A stretch of 64,000 bases of DNA from Alviniconcha marisindica (lineage: Eukaryota; Mollusca; Gastropoda; Provannidae). The notes under the pieces are model-generated. The model saw nothing but the letters and a program-made list of their open reading frames with translations. It did not search any database and was not told the DNA's origin. The first letter of the stretch is position 1. The number at the start of each line of letters is the position of its first letter. Where the stretch lies: the NCBI GenBank assembly GCA_018857735.1, contig JABMCL010002401.1:110001-174000 (forward strand), in the 5' to 3' direction. Below, one piece after another: positions 28,201-41,915 of the stretch. Made by a program: the position numbers and the translations under genes.

Positions 28201-31200
28201 AGAAAAGAAGAGACTGTGATGGCCTGATTGCACATTGGCCGTTCTTTTATTACTCATTCCTTTTTATTGAAGGGTGAGGAACCGCCAATGGGCATCGGAT
28301 GTGATAAACAGTTAACCATAGAACATATTTTACTTGCTTGTTCAGATTTTATTGAAATGAGAGAGAGCCATTCTACAGCTAAATCACTGCTGTATGTTGT
28401 TTCAGGATATTTTGCCTGAGAAGATTTTTAACTTTTTCAAAAGAAATTAATATTTTTGGAAAAATCTAAGTTTGAGATCATTTTTAGTTATGTTTGTGTT
28501 ATTCACCTTTTAAGCATGGTTTTAAAATTGTATATAGACCAATTTTAAGATGTACACACTATTAAAAATTAATATATAATGTCAGATGTGTATTGCCCTG
28601 ATATAACCGTACCGGTTGACTGGGCGTAAAACGCCAACTTACTTACTGTGACCTTGACCTTGAATACAGCAAAGCAACCTTTTCACAAGACACTCCAGCT
28701 TATGAACATGCACTGTGAAACTAAGTTGGTCACCAAAAAATCAGCAGTTCAGAACATATAATAGAAATAGTCATGATTTCATTGTATGAACCCAAACTCA
28801 GTTACTGTGACCTTGACGATAGCAACTCCTTTTTCGCACCTACGCTCTGGCTTATAATGATGTATCACTATACTGAGTTTGGTTACAAATGGTTCAGTGA
28901 TTCATAAGATATCATCCAAACTAACATTAATTGAAACATTTAACCTTGACTGTGACATTGACCTTGAACACAACAATCCAATATTTTGACTGGACACTTC
29001 TTTGCTTATGATGATCTACCATCAAATTGAGTTTGGTTGCAAAAGACTTGTAATGGTGTGGAGTGGTAGAAGGACAGGACACAGGCAGCGGAGTCAGTCA
29101 AAATGGAGACCACAGCAGGCAGCGACGGCAAACAGGCTTTATTCTACAGCAGCAGACAATTTCTCAGCACACCCAAAATCCTCACACGCATGCATAGAAA
29201 AGAGAACTGCGCGGGCCGCAAGGAACACATGCTATCGCTGCAATGAAATCGGCCCTCTGGACCACAAAATGGCTGACAATTGTGTTTCTTTGGCCCGCAC
29301 AAATACAGTTTCCTCAACAATAACTAAACTAATTAAAACATGAAAAACATCAAATAAAAGCTACAGTTACAATCTTTTAAACTGTATAAACCAAATGTAC
29401 ACACATGACTTATTTTATTTACAACAAGAGTGGGAAGCGTGGCTTGCACCTGTCTATAAGCAGATTCGTACAACTAAATCACAACTAACACAATGTACAA
29501 AATATAACTGTCAATAAAACTTACATCAGAATAAAGTGCACGCTCCCACGGTTAAAATGGTAAATAACAATTACAATACAACGCTCTGTAAGAGAAGCAA
29601 GACACACTCAAAGACTAGCACTAAAACAATCGGTGCGAACTTTCGCCTGGGGCGCGTTATCTTAGTCGCAGCAGCGCTGATAGCGATACCAAGTAGTCTA
29701 TGAATACAACTTAGCTTCTACAGTACACAATACTTAATAAGTTAATTTCAACCCAAAATAAACACTAAACATGAAGTCAGCTAAGCAAAATACTATACGA
29801 CAAAGCATTGATCGATACAGAATTACTTTCATCAAGTCAAAACAACGATTCACTACTATTCACTAGTACTAAACAGAGAACGCGCCATGCAGACGACGGC
29901 TATAAAAAGAATGGACCCAGAGAGGCATCGGCTACTGATTAAGCTCGATCCTGCGTCTAAATAAGATCTAAATAAACATTCTAAGATGCCAAATTATATT
30001 ACACATGGCTTGGTGATGCACCAAAAGGACTAGGTAAACAAAGAGTAGGTAAACAAAAAACGGTCAAAATATTAAGGGAGAAAACAGATTTGAAAACTGG
30101 CGCGCACCAGCGGCTATCGCCGGTCGGCTGTGTGAAGGCTATGTGGCGTTACGCAACACGCAGCGCTTCAAAACAAAAGCGTCGTCTGCTCCGGTTCCCG
30201 GGTTACTAACAGTACAGTAATGAAATTGCATAGATCTGATAACCAGGGCGGGATTGCCGTTAAAACGTATACAAAGAGCACTTGCTCACAGACTCACTGG
30301 TTTTCATCGGGAAAGCAACACCCTCTTTGGTCCAGTTTTCAGGAGAATGACCCATATGTGTGTGTTGGGGGGGGGGGGGGGGGGATGCATGTGTTTGTGT
30401 GGGTGGGTGGGTGTGAGCATATGGTGTCTGTAATATTGTGGTTGGTTGGGTGTGAACTGCTTGAGTGTTGATATATATGCATTACACTAGTTGTCCTTTT
30501 TCATCTTTTGATTGTCATTATTTTGTTATTGTTGTTGATAATGTACAGTACAGTACTGCAAGCTTGAGGACTTGATCATGCATATTCTGTCCAACACCAC
30601 CCTCTTTCACTCACAAAAAATGATAGATGTGTGTCATCATCTTAACATTTTATGTTTCTTCAAACATGTTTTACTATAAAACAAATTTTAAAAAGACAAC
30701 AAAAAGAAGATGACTCAGTTCAAGACATGCCATTTTCATTCTCTGAGTTTTAGCAGTGTGTAATTACCCACATGGTAATTACTGTATGTTGGAGTGGTGA
30801 GTTATAATATTCTTCTCATTTCTAACTCCTTTTTCTTCTTTTTTAAACTTGCATGAAAAATGGCTTGGATGGTCTCATGTATGGCTTGGATGAGCTCTGC
30901 AGTTTTTGTGTTCCTTTCAGACCATCACCTTTTCCTGTTTTGCTGAGTGTTATAAGATGGCAATGGGGGAGCTCAGTGTTTTGGGCATTTGCATTTGTGT
31001 ATTTGTTAGTATTATCTTGTCTGGCCAGGTATGTAAAATGTCAACAGACGGACCTTCATGTGTAACTGAAACCAATGATTACCTGCTTAGTCTGTGTGAT
31101 TCTGCCAGTAGTTCAGACCAAAAACTAAACCAAAAACTGTCTGGAGAGCAATCAGAAAAAGAAAAGAAAAAAATCCACCTCCTCTTTAGCACATTAAAAA

Positions 31201-34200
31201 TCAATGGAAAGCTTATCACAAGCAAGAAACAGTTTGCAAACCTGTTAGCCTCCACCACTTCTAACAGCTTGTTGTCACACAGTTATTTGTCAAAATTTCA
31301 AGCCATTAAAATGCAAAAAGAGAAACACTGTGAAATTCACATTAGACCACGCAGAAGAATACAACCAGTCCTTCTTGCTTTTAGAACTTGACAGAGGGGG
31401 TGAACTCTCACACACAAGGAGAGAGGCTGCACTTCTCACACACTGTGCATATTGGATGTTTTTTCTTAATTAGCCAGTTAATTAAGTCTTCTAGACCAAC
31501 AATATGTGATCCTCTTGATCCACACTGCCTCAGTGTACTGGGCTATGGATTAATTTTGAGGAAAATTACAGTTTGTGAGATGATAGGACCATGATCGAGT
31601 CACAGCCTGCCACACCTACAAAGCTTAAACACTGGATGATGAATTGGGGCCGATCAAGTCACGTGAAGTGAAGGAAACCAGGATCATCATCAAGTCAGGA
31701 CAGTTCAACCACAGAAGGTAAACCTTCAGGCTTTAATCAAAAAAAAGAAAGCAAGAACAACCGAAAGGACCAAAAATTGGCCGCAATTTGTCACACGATC
31801 CTTGCCCACTTCGAGAAGATGGCCGACATGCATGATACGTTGTCTGCTACAGTCGATCATGCTCTTGATTCCTGCCATGCTGATTCTGAGGGTGATATGT
31901 TTGAGAGTCAGGGGGAACCGTCTGAGACATCATGAAAATGCTTCAAAACATAAACATTTCACTGAACACAAAACTAGACCTGCTCACTGACACTATAGAG
32001 AGTTTAAAATGCCCAGCTGAAAGCTTAATTCAACCAGTGTCAGCAGAGACAAGAAGATATGAAAACACAGGTCCAGGAAGCGGTCTTCAATGCAAAGCTT
32101 GCAGAGGAGAGGTCTGAAAGGAGCGAGCAGTATTCTCAGAGGAACAACGTCAAGCTTCTTTTCATTGAGAGTCATCTGATTCTTTTGAGTAGGCAGCAAG
32201 GAGAAAGCACTGAAAATTTTCCATGACAGACTGGGACTGAGATATATCAAGCCAGAACATATCAAAGCAGCCCACCGAGTTGGGAAGAAAGATGCAGGCT
32301 AGACAAGGCCTATCATTGTAAAGTTTGTGTTGAGAGAGACGAAACAGGATGTGATCAAGAACTGAAGAAAGCTTAAAAAAACACTGACCCCAAAATAGTA
32401 ATTGTGGAGGATTTCTGGAACTGGATCTGGATTTATACATTGCAGGGACCATTTTTGGCAAAAAATTTCAATGGAGCTGGGGGAGTGCAATGCAAATAAA
32501 ACTTGTACTTAAAGGAATGTTCTGTACAGTTTGTCATTTTACAGGCCCTATTTAAAAACTGGCTAAAACACATTTTTGTTCTGACTGCCTATGTGTGGGA
32601 GGCAGCCTCTTGCAGTACTCAGCCCACTGCAGATGAGAATGCAGTGACAGAATCTGCTGTGACCACAGTGTCTTCCAGCTTGTTCCAGTCAGCCACAGTT
32701 CTTATGAAGAATGAGTTCTTGTACTGCTCAGTCTTGCTGTCTGGAATCTTGAAGCCACAGGAGTTTCAAATTTTGTGTCTGGCAATGATGTTGTCAGAAT
32801 CACAATCCTTGAAGGTGGTCGGGTGTATTCTTCTTCGATTTCTGTCTGCTGGCATCAGGGAGTTCTCTGGATGCATGGCTAGGTTGTGGCCCTTCAGTCT
32901 TATAGAGGGTTGTCAGCCATTGCTGCTTCCTACGTTCCTGTAGTGGTGGCAGGTTCAGCTCCTGGAGCATGTGTCCCACGCATCCTCTCTCGTCCTGTAG
33001 TCCCTCTTGATGAAGCGGGCTGCTTGGTGTTGTACCCTCTCTAGACGGTCTGCATCCTGTTTCAAGTATGGATCCCATACTGTTGTGCCATATTTCAGTG
33101 AGGACCTGATCAGAGCGATGTATGCCAAGCGCCAACACTCCTGGGGGCAGTTCTGTAGGTTCCGTTGGAGGAAGCCAAGTGTTGATCCCACTCTCTTACA
33201 GATGTTTGAGATGTGGGTGGACCATTTCAAGTCAGCTGGGATATGCACACCAAGGTATGGGCTATGTTGGACTTGCTTCAGGATTACTCCACCAAGGCTG
33301 TAGAGAAAGGAGGACCTGGCCTTTGTAGGAAGGATGTAGCACTTCTGTGCATTCAACTTCATTCCTCATACCTCTGCCCATTTTTCCAGCCTGTGTAGAT
33401 CCTCCTGAAGTAAGAGCAGAAGGAGCGGATTTCCTGGTAGAGTAGGCAGTCATCTGCAAAGAGTCATACTGTTGACTTCACAGCCTCGGGCAAGTCATTG
33501 ATGTAGCACAGGAAGAGTAAGGGACTTGACACATACAATCTGTTTCTGCAAGCTTCGGATCACCCTGGTACTATGCAATCTTGGACAGCAGAGGGAAAAG
33601 TGTGCAGGATTTTGACTCCAAAGTCTACAAGATTGACAACCTGTCAGACCTTCACCTTCTCTCCATTGACGATGTCCCCAACACTTCAATGCTTGCAGGA
33701 GCCACCACACTGCATTGATGTGTGGACAACATGAGAAGCCGCCATGGAAACCGATGTGGTGATTGCAACAGATGGAATACCTCCTCAATCCTCTCTCACA
33801 TGATGCAGATTTGGACCAGATGATCAAAAAGACAACGTAGAGAAACACTGGCCCAGGTTAACTTTACAGGCGACAAACTAGCATTTGGCAGAGCCTACAC
33901 ATGTAAACATTCATGACACATGACTTTACGTAATCACAAGTGCTTGACTAAATTGTGTCCAGAATTACATAAACTTCAAACCAGAGATACTACAGCAAGG
34001 GGATCCTGTAGTGTAGTGTCTCTGGTTGGACGGGCTCACTGTGTGAGTGTGTGGATAATGTTTCCTGCCTAATTCCCTGTCATAAGGGAGTGTAGTGTTC
34101 ACATAGTATGCACCTGTATGTATTCATGCTGTTGTTGTGTTGTTTGTCAAATGGTATGAATGCAAAATTTTTGTTTCCCCTCATTTCCTCCCCCCCCCCC

Positions 34201-37200
34201 CCCCCAGTCTTTCTGGGGGTCAGGTCATGTGCTGATTTTCTTGCGAAGCTCCGTGTTTATACCTACAGTGACTGCATGCTCATTTTGCTTTTGTTTCTTG
34301 ATGTGGATATTTGCATGAAGAGGACAGGAATGAGTGCATCTTTTTACAGCTTGCCCCCCCCCCCCCCCTCCCCCGATACATACACAGTCCTTTCTCTCTT
34401 CCATCTGTCTCATTCTCTCCAGTCTCTCATGCTCCTTGTGTGTCCTTGTGTTGTCTGATATTGGCATCATTGTTAACTGCATTGTTTTCGATGGACATCA
34501 CCTTGAAACACTTGTTATTATTCGGTTGTATTGTTATTATTATTCCGTGTGGGTTGTTTTGCCAGTCTCTCTTTGTTGGTGAGAAGGAATTTTGGCCACC
34601 CTTGCACACTCTACTGTAAACAGTGATTGTTGTCACTGGAACAATTTCAGCCACGAGTGAACATGAAGAGTTGAAATTATTTACTTTCAATGTAAACAGT
34701 TTGCGGGAGTTTAAAAAATGAAAAGATGTCTTTGATTTTCTTAGGAAACAAAATGGTAATATTGACTTTTTACAAGAAACACACTGGAAGAGTGATATGC
34801 AAAATGTTAGATCACAATGGGGCTTTGGGTGTATTGTTGTTGGGCAGGACTCAGGAAGTAAGGGAGTAGCAGTTTTATTTAAGAACAACTTTGTGTATAG
34901 TGAATAGTGTTGTGAAAGATGATGAAGGTCAGTATATTTTGATTGATATAGAAATGTTAAGTAAGTGTATGACAGTTGCAAATATTTATATTATATGCAC
35001 CAAGCAGTAGAGATCACCATGATTTTTTTGAGAAAGTTATAAGAGAAATTGTGTAACTGGATAATGAATTTCCTATGCTTCTTTTAAAAAGGAGACTAAG
35101 AAGGGGAACTTCCAGTATTAAATAATTTGAAGATACTCTTTGTTGTAACACTACCACTGCTCAGCACATACACAGGACAAACAAAACAAATGCAGTCACT
35201 CTGTCAGTCTGTGACAAAAGTAAGTCCAAAATGTGATAGTCTAGCTTTCCTCTTTCTTATTTCCTAATAACTTATTACTAATAACTAATTCAAATACAAT
35301 AGCAAAAATTCAACCTAGAGGAAAGATGGATAATACTATACAAGAGAAAGAGCCTAAAAATGTGAAACCATGAAAGAATGCTGAGCCTGAGCTAATTTCC
35401 TTCCCCTCTGCTGAGCTAACCACCTTGGCCAATACGGCCCGCTGTATACTCTCTCATCGTATCTCAGTAATTATTGCATGATTCACTGATTGTTTCCCCA
35501 TTGTGACAATTAGTCCAGCCCATTTATCAATGAGACCAGTCAGATTTCAAATGACCGGTGTCCGGCTGTATATGGCCCTCACAGAAATGAATCCCCCACA
35601 ATTAGTGAGGACGGTCAGAGACCAAATGCAACAGTTGGAGGGGGCATAACACCATTGTGGCACACCCCTCCCATAGCACATGAGAATTTTACCCCAAAAT
35701 TCTCAAAATCATTATGAGACCCATGACAGGATTACATCTGATTAAGTATGTACGAAATAATTACATCCAATCGTGTCTGTGCAGACACCCCCAACCATGT
35801 ATCCCCCCCATCTCTAAAATAAGTCTCTAAAACAAGTGTCTCTAGAACAATCTGGAACAGATGTATTATAAATACATCTAAAAGGAACGATGAATAATTT
35901 ATGTCTCTGTAACATCTGTCTCTAAAAATATCTCTAAAACTGTCACTGGCACTTTCACTAGAACTGTCTCTAAAAATATCTCTGGAACTGTCCCTGAAAA
36001 TATATCTGGAACTGTCTCTCAAACTTTCACTGGAACTGTCTCTGAATTTTGTAAAACAAAAATCTCTGGAACTATCTCTGGAAATAACTCTAAAGCTGTC
36101 TGGAACTATCTCTGAAACTATCACTGGAATTTTCACTGTCTCTCTGAAAATAGAAAATATCTCTGGAACTGTCTCTCGAATTTTCACTGGGACTGGGTGT
36201 TGTCCACCTCGTGCTGGCTGACACAAGAAATCATGACCTGACGGTCCCAGCTGACACTGCAACCCCTGTGGAATGTCGACTTCCATCAGCTCTTCGTCGC
36301 ATTGCCGCAATGGTGCAGAGAGTACCACCCCTCTCAGAGCGTCGTGACTGCCACCGGTCATCTTCACCAACACCATCTGCATCCCCAGGGCCTTGGCCGC
36401 AGCCCCAGAATTCCTTCTGTCTCCCTGCCCTCTGGTTGACCCCATAACCACCTACCCTTCTATTTACAAATGAATCTGGGTAGTGAGGTTCAGTCCCAGA
36501 AGACTAATGGAAACCATTGCATCTGCAACACTTTTTTTACAATGACCCCATTCCAAGGAAGCCCTTACAAGACATCGAGGATTGCCCTCAGAAGATTCTT
36601 CACTTTACTCGAATCATTCTCATGTTCCATTTTTTTCTTCTGTCAACCAGTATTGCCTCATCAGAGACCACTGACGTCTCGTCATCAGCGGTTGCATATG
36701 GGACAGCTGTCTCTTGTACCCCTTCTGATCTCTGATACCTCACTTTTAACCTACCTACTAGCTCTGCCAGAGGAATGTCCTCCTCTTCTGAAAAATTGTC
36801 CCTTTCCTGCCGGTACCTCTTGGTGATCTTGGGCAAAGGATCCCCACCCTCTGATTTACTGCTACTACCCTCCTCAAAACTCTCCTGAGGAGAAACCACG
36901 TCAGCAGCCCTTCAGGTCTCCCTGAATCAGCATAAGGGATTTCCCACTCCTCTGCCTTAACTGTTCACCATACTCAGTCAAACCGTTTTCTGATCACATA
37001 GTGACAGAGAAAAAAAAATCATTTCAACAACCCAATAACATGGTTTCCATTTACATTCTAACTTACTGGATCCCCTATGTAAAAATTCACCTGTTTACTA
37101 ACATATTTAGCCTACCTCTTCTTCTTTTCTTGTTCCCTTTCCATGTGGGTTCTTACCAATACAACATTTTACCTTTTTATTCACATTTTGTATTCCGGTC

Positions 37201-37590
37201 CTACCCAGCACCTGACTGCAACCCCAACCGCAGGGTCGTCTGCTGTCTGTACTACCCTCATTTCCATGCCTTTACTAGCTTTGTGGTGTCCACCACTATT
37301 ATAACGAGGGAAATGAATGTTCCCCATTTCCACTAGTTCCTTTTACCAAGTCATTTCCTCATGAAAATTTCCATAGTCTCATTTCTGATCTCGTATTCAT
37401 TGTCTTCCTTTACCAATACCTATTTTCTTGTGTATCCTTATATGTATCATGTATGTTTGATCCTGCCCCCTACCCCCCACCCCATTTTTCTTTCCTTTTT
37501 TTTTTCTTTCCCTTCTTCCCCTTTCTTAATTTACTTTCACCGTTGCCTTTTTTTCATCTCTTCCTTTGTCCCTCTCTCTTTCCTTTGTGA

Positions 37591-37663
<73 letters not shown>

Positions 37664-37732
37664 TGTACAGAGAAAATGCCTTTTGTCGTGATTGTATGAA
37701 TGTACTAAATATAATTATTAAAACCTGTTGGG

Positions 37733-37792
<60 letters not shown>

Positions 37793-40700
37793 CCATTAAA
37801 AATGTAGGGGAGTGGGGTTGGGAGTGAGGGAAGCAGGTTGGAAGCATGGCTGAAGGGTCACAAGTCAGAGGTTGCTATAACATTTATTTGTACACCAACC
37901 AACCAGGAAACAGTGTCTGTGTTGGAAAAGACACAAGCAAACAACATTTAGAACATGAAAGCAAATGTAAAGTCTAAACAACAGCAATTATATAAAGTAG
38001 TTTACCTGTAGGTTACTATATGATACATGATGGTAACTGTGACACAATAATTAATTATCAAGCACATGACTTGCACTTAAAACCCATATCTCACAGTATC
38101 GCAGTGAGTATACAAGAGATGGCCAGTCAATTAACTGATAAACTCCCCGTATATAATAGTATACAATAAAGTAACAGTGAAAAATACGGATTCCCAAGCT
38201 CATTCTTAACTAAACAGGAAGAGTGAGATAACTGTTACAGCACTGTTCCACCTAAGCTCACAACAAGATGGACAGTGACACGGGTAGCACTTGGGACCAT
38301 GCCGTAAGTGGGAGGAAGTCAGTTATAAACTGACCGGCTCCAGCCTCGTTACTCAAAGCATTACAGAGCATATCTGTGAACAACGTCAAGGATCTTACTG
38401 ATCTTAGTGCATCGAGAATCTAAGCTGCTGATCTGGCTGCGCCTGTCTGCTCGGTTAGTGAACAGAGGCAAAGATGTAATTGCCACCACTGACGTGCATC
38501 GCCGGCCTGTTCAGGTACACGCACAAAGACCTGGAAAGGGTTTACAAGCTAAGCCAAGTGAAAGTCTGCGCGCCCAAGACTCGGCCATACAAAAGCCGGA
38601 TCAAAACAGAAATAAAATGTCTCACAGTTTATACAATCACCCATATGCTCTAAACCATATTCAGCTAGTAAAATGAACATTCGACAACTATGAAGTCAAC
38701 ATCTTCAAAGTGTTAGCCATAATATACCACCGGTTTCATGTAGAAACATAGATCGGTAGGAAACTAAATAAATAAGTTATGCCGCACAGAGATCTGCACG
38801 GTCGCACAAAGGAACCATACTCTACTTAACCGTTTATATCGGCAAAGCATCACTCCAGCTGAACATCCAACAATGGCAGCATAACATACTAGCTACATAT
38901 CAGCTAACCAAGGTTAGCTGCATACATTTTGGAAACACCGGTCATCCTGTGGCATAAAGGCTTAACATTTGAACACACAAACAATGTACACTGACGCCAT
39001 GGCGGCTGCAACAAGGCAGCAATCTGACGCCGAAATTACCCACGTGTTCAAGAACCAAAATCAAGGCACGTTGTGAACATGGTAACATTATAAACATACA
39101 TTATTTGCATCAATAAGAAACAATAGAATAACAAGCCACAGAAAAATAACTACTTACAGGCTCTCCCCTGAGATGAACACATGAACACCGGCCGCAGCAG
39201 CAAATAACAACCTGCCTCTGCAGGGACACTGGGGGAAAAGGGATGCTGCATAAGTAAGTAAACATGGTGCTTAACATCCACAGAAACCATAAGGCTTATT
39301 AGGGACGGAGGGACGCTGCGGGCCCAGCACACATGAGTTATGCCGCACAGAGTGAGTGAGTGAACATGGTGCTTAACGTCCACAGAAACTGTACGGCTTA
39401 TTAGGGACGGGGGGAAGGGGGTACGAGAGGTGGGGTGAGAAGGAGATTATATACCTATCGCTACACTGTCACCACCAGAATGACTTCTGCATTAAGAAGG
39501 GCAGCGATGAGAGCCATTTTAATGTTTCAGTAGGAAGTGATGGACAAAGTCACAAGACGTGTCCACAAACCACAACCTTTTTGAAGAGAAAGGAGAGCCT
39601 AAGCGGTATCGAACCGAGGTCCTTCCGCTTACCAGCCTAACGCCTTACTGCTAGGCCAAACCGGCTCACGCCGCACAGAGATCAGGCCATGACCCTTTAA
39701 CCTTTTCTTTCCGGTTTCTTTTCCTTTTTGATTGGGTGGGAGTTTTATGACCCCAATTATCTAAGGTGTTAAAACCTGTGCGCTGAGACGCTGTGGGCCC
39801 AGCGCACAGGTTTTAACACCTTAGATAATTGGGGTCATAAAACTCCCACCCAATCAAAAAGGAAAAGAAACTGGAAAGAAAAGGTTAAAGGGTCATGGCC
39901 CGAAACATGTATACTTGGGGTTCCAGGCGAGATCAAAAGATCAAGAGATCTTGGAGGAGGGAGGTGGAGCTGGACCCTCAACTTAGCCCCGAAGAGATCA
40001 TAAGTAGGGAGGTGGAGCTGGGCTAAGAAAGCTGGACTTCCTTTGCTTGAGTTGTCCAAGTTGTTCGTCAACAGCAGTGCAACGGACATTGTCTTTGTGA
40101 CCCTGGCCAAGCACAGCAGTTGAAACAGCAATTGCGCAGTGCACAAGTCGCTGGGCAATGGCGAGGGAACACCGCCCTAACACTTCCATTGTTCTGGCGG
40201 CGGTCCACAGTCTCTCCTGTCTTTTTCGGGCAGTTTCCACGGTCGAGCCTTCACTCTGTCGGCCCCTTCCCACTCTGTCCCCATCCCTAATAGGCCATCT
40301 CGCCTCCGTGGACGTAAAGCACCAAGAAAGAAAGACATGTATACAATACACTCGGTTACAAAAAAAAAGAGAAGATTTTACTGTCTCAAGATACTAAGAT
40401 TTTTCGGCGTAACCACTTCTTTGCTGGCTATCTTTTACAATGCAGTAGTGTGCACTGCTCTTATCTTTGGCATGGTCTACTGGGGAGGGAATATTTGTAA
40501 ACATAAAAGGGGAAGATTAGATTTAAAAAACAAAAACAAATTTAATCAAAAAAGGGGGCCAAGTTGTTCATATTAGTGGTCAGAGCATTGAAGAGGTTTA
40601 TTTCAGGAGGGCAGATATAAACTTGCAACTATCTTTAATGACTCCACACATCCTCTGTACTCTCCTCTGTACAGCAGTTGAATGGAAGGAAGTAAAAGAC

Positions 40701-41838
40701 TGTGAATCCCACTTGCAAGAACTAATCGGTTGAAATTTTCATTTATGCCATCAGCAAATTTGAGCACACATAAGATGACAGGAGTACTGTGTGTGTGTGT
40801 GTGTGCATGGGCCCAAGAAGAGACCAGGGTTTTTTCCTTGCAAAGAAAAGTGCGACACTTGTCGCCATTAAAAAGAAACCACTGTTGTTGTATCTCCGTG
40901 GGACGGTAGACACTGGACCATCAAGCAGCACATCACCTGTTCTAGCCCAAACACCATTTACATTGTTATGTGTGAAGTCCACAACGAATGGTATGTAGGA
41001 TCTACAACTGCCCTGAAAGCTCACTGGAGAAACCATAAATCAGACGTAAAACTGAAAAAAGCAACAACAAAATATCGTCCCTATTAAGCCTTATGGTTTC
41101 AGTGGACATTAAGCAGCATGTTTACTTACTTATATATATAAAACAGTACTCAAAGGCAGATCTTCAAGGAATTAGAGAGAGAGAGAGAATGGTTTATTGA
41201 AAAGGCCATGGGGCCATGTCAGTTGTGGTGATGAACATAGTCAAGCAACTTTCGATCAGCATAAAGTTACAGGTACAACATCTGTTCAGACCAAATAGTA
41301 TTGTATACAGTAAAAGCCTTTTGTAGAAAAGTAGCAAGTCGGAGTTGGAGATACTTGTTTTTTAGAAGCAAACAACATTGACAGTTAAAAAAGTGATGGA
41401 CACCTGACATATTTGTGTGGTATATATTTATCTCTTAGGTCATAGTGCATAGGACATGATTTTATGAAGTGACTTTTGGTTTCAGTTTCGTTGTTGAAAA
41501 AATGGACATTCTAGGTCTGCCTCAACAGCACAGAGAGAGAGAGGGGGGGCGGAGATGGAAAGTTGGGGAGAGAGGGGGGTGTTTTAAATATCTGTGTGTG
41601 TGTGTGTGTGAGTGAGAGGGAGAGAGAGAGAAGGAGTGTTTGTGTGTGTGTTCACTAGTTGTCTAGAATGTATGTCGTGTGCAAGAGAGTGTGACGCATA
41701 AAAATATGACATATTTTATAATCAAATTGCATTTGATAGGAATCAGTCAAGCCAACCTTGAAAAAGCCCCAAGATGGGTGAAAATTTGGAATGAAAGGTT
41801 TCCAATACAAGACATGCTTGGACTTTGTTATACTCTCT

Positions 41839-41915
<77 letters not shown>

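Noticed and set aside
30906..31391. 161-residue open frame as a host gene exon
   Set aside because: Its C-terminal part matches a LINE linker pattern and its first part is unrelated low-information sequence.
37554..37847. Long open frames on both strands
   Set aside because: Translation of GT/AC repeats only.
39598..39669. tRNA gene on the minus strand
   Set aside because: Well-preserved boxes, but flanked by a target duplication and followed by a SINE body and tail.
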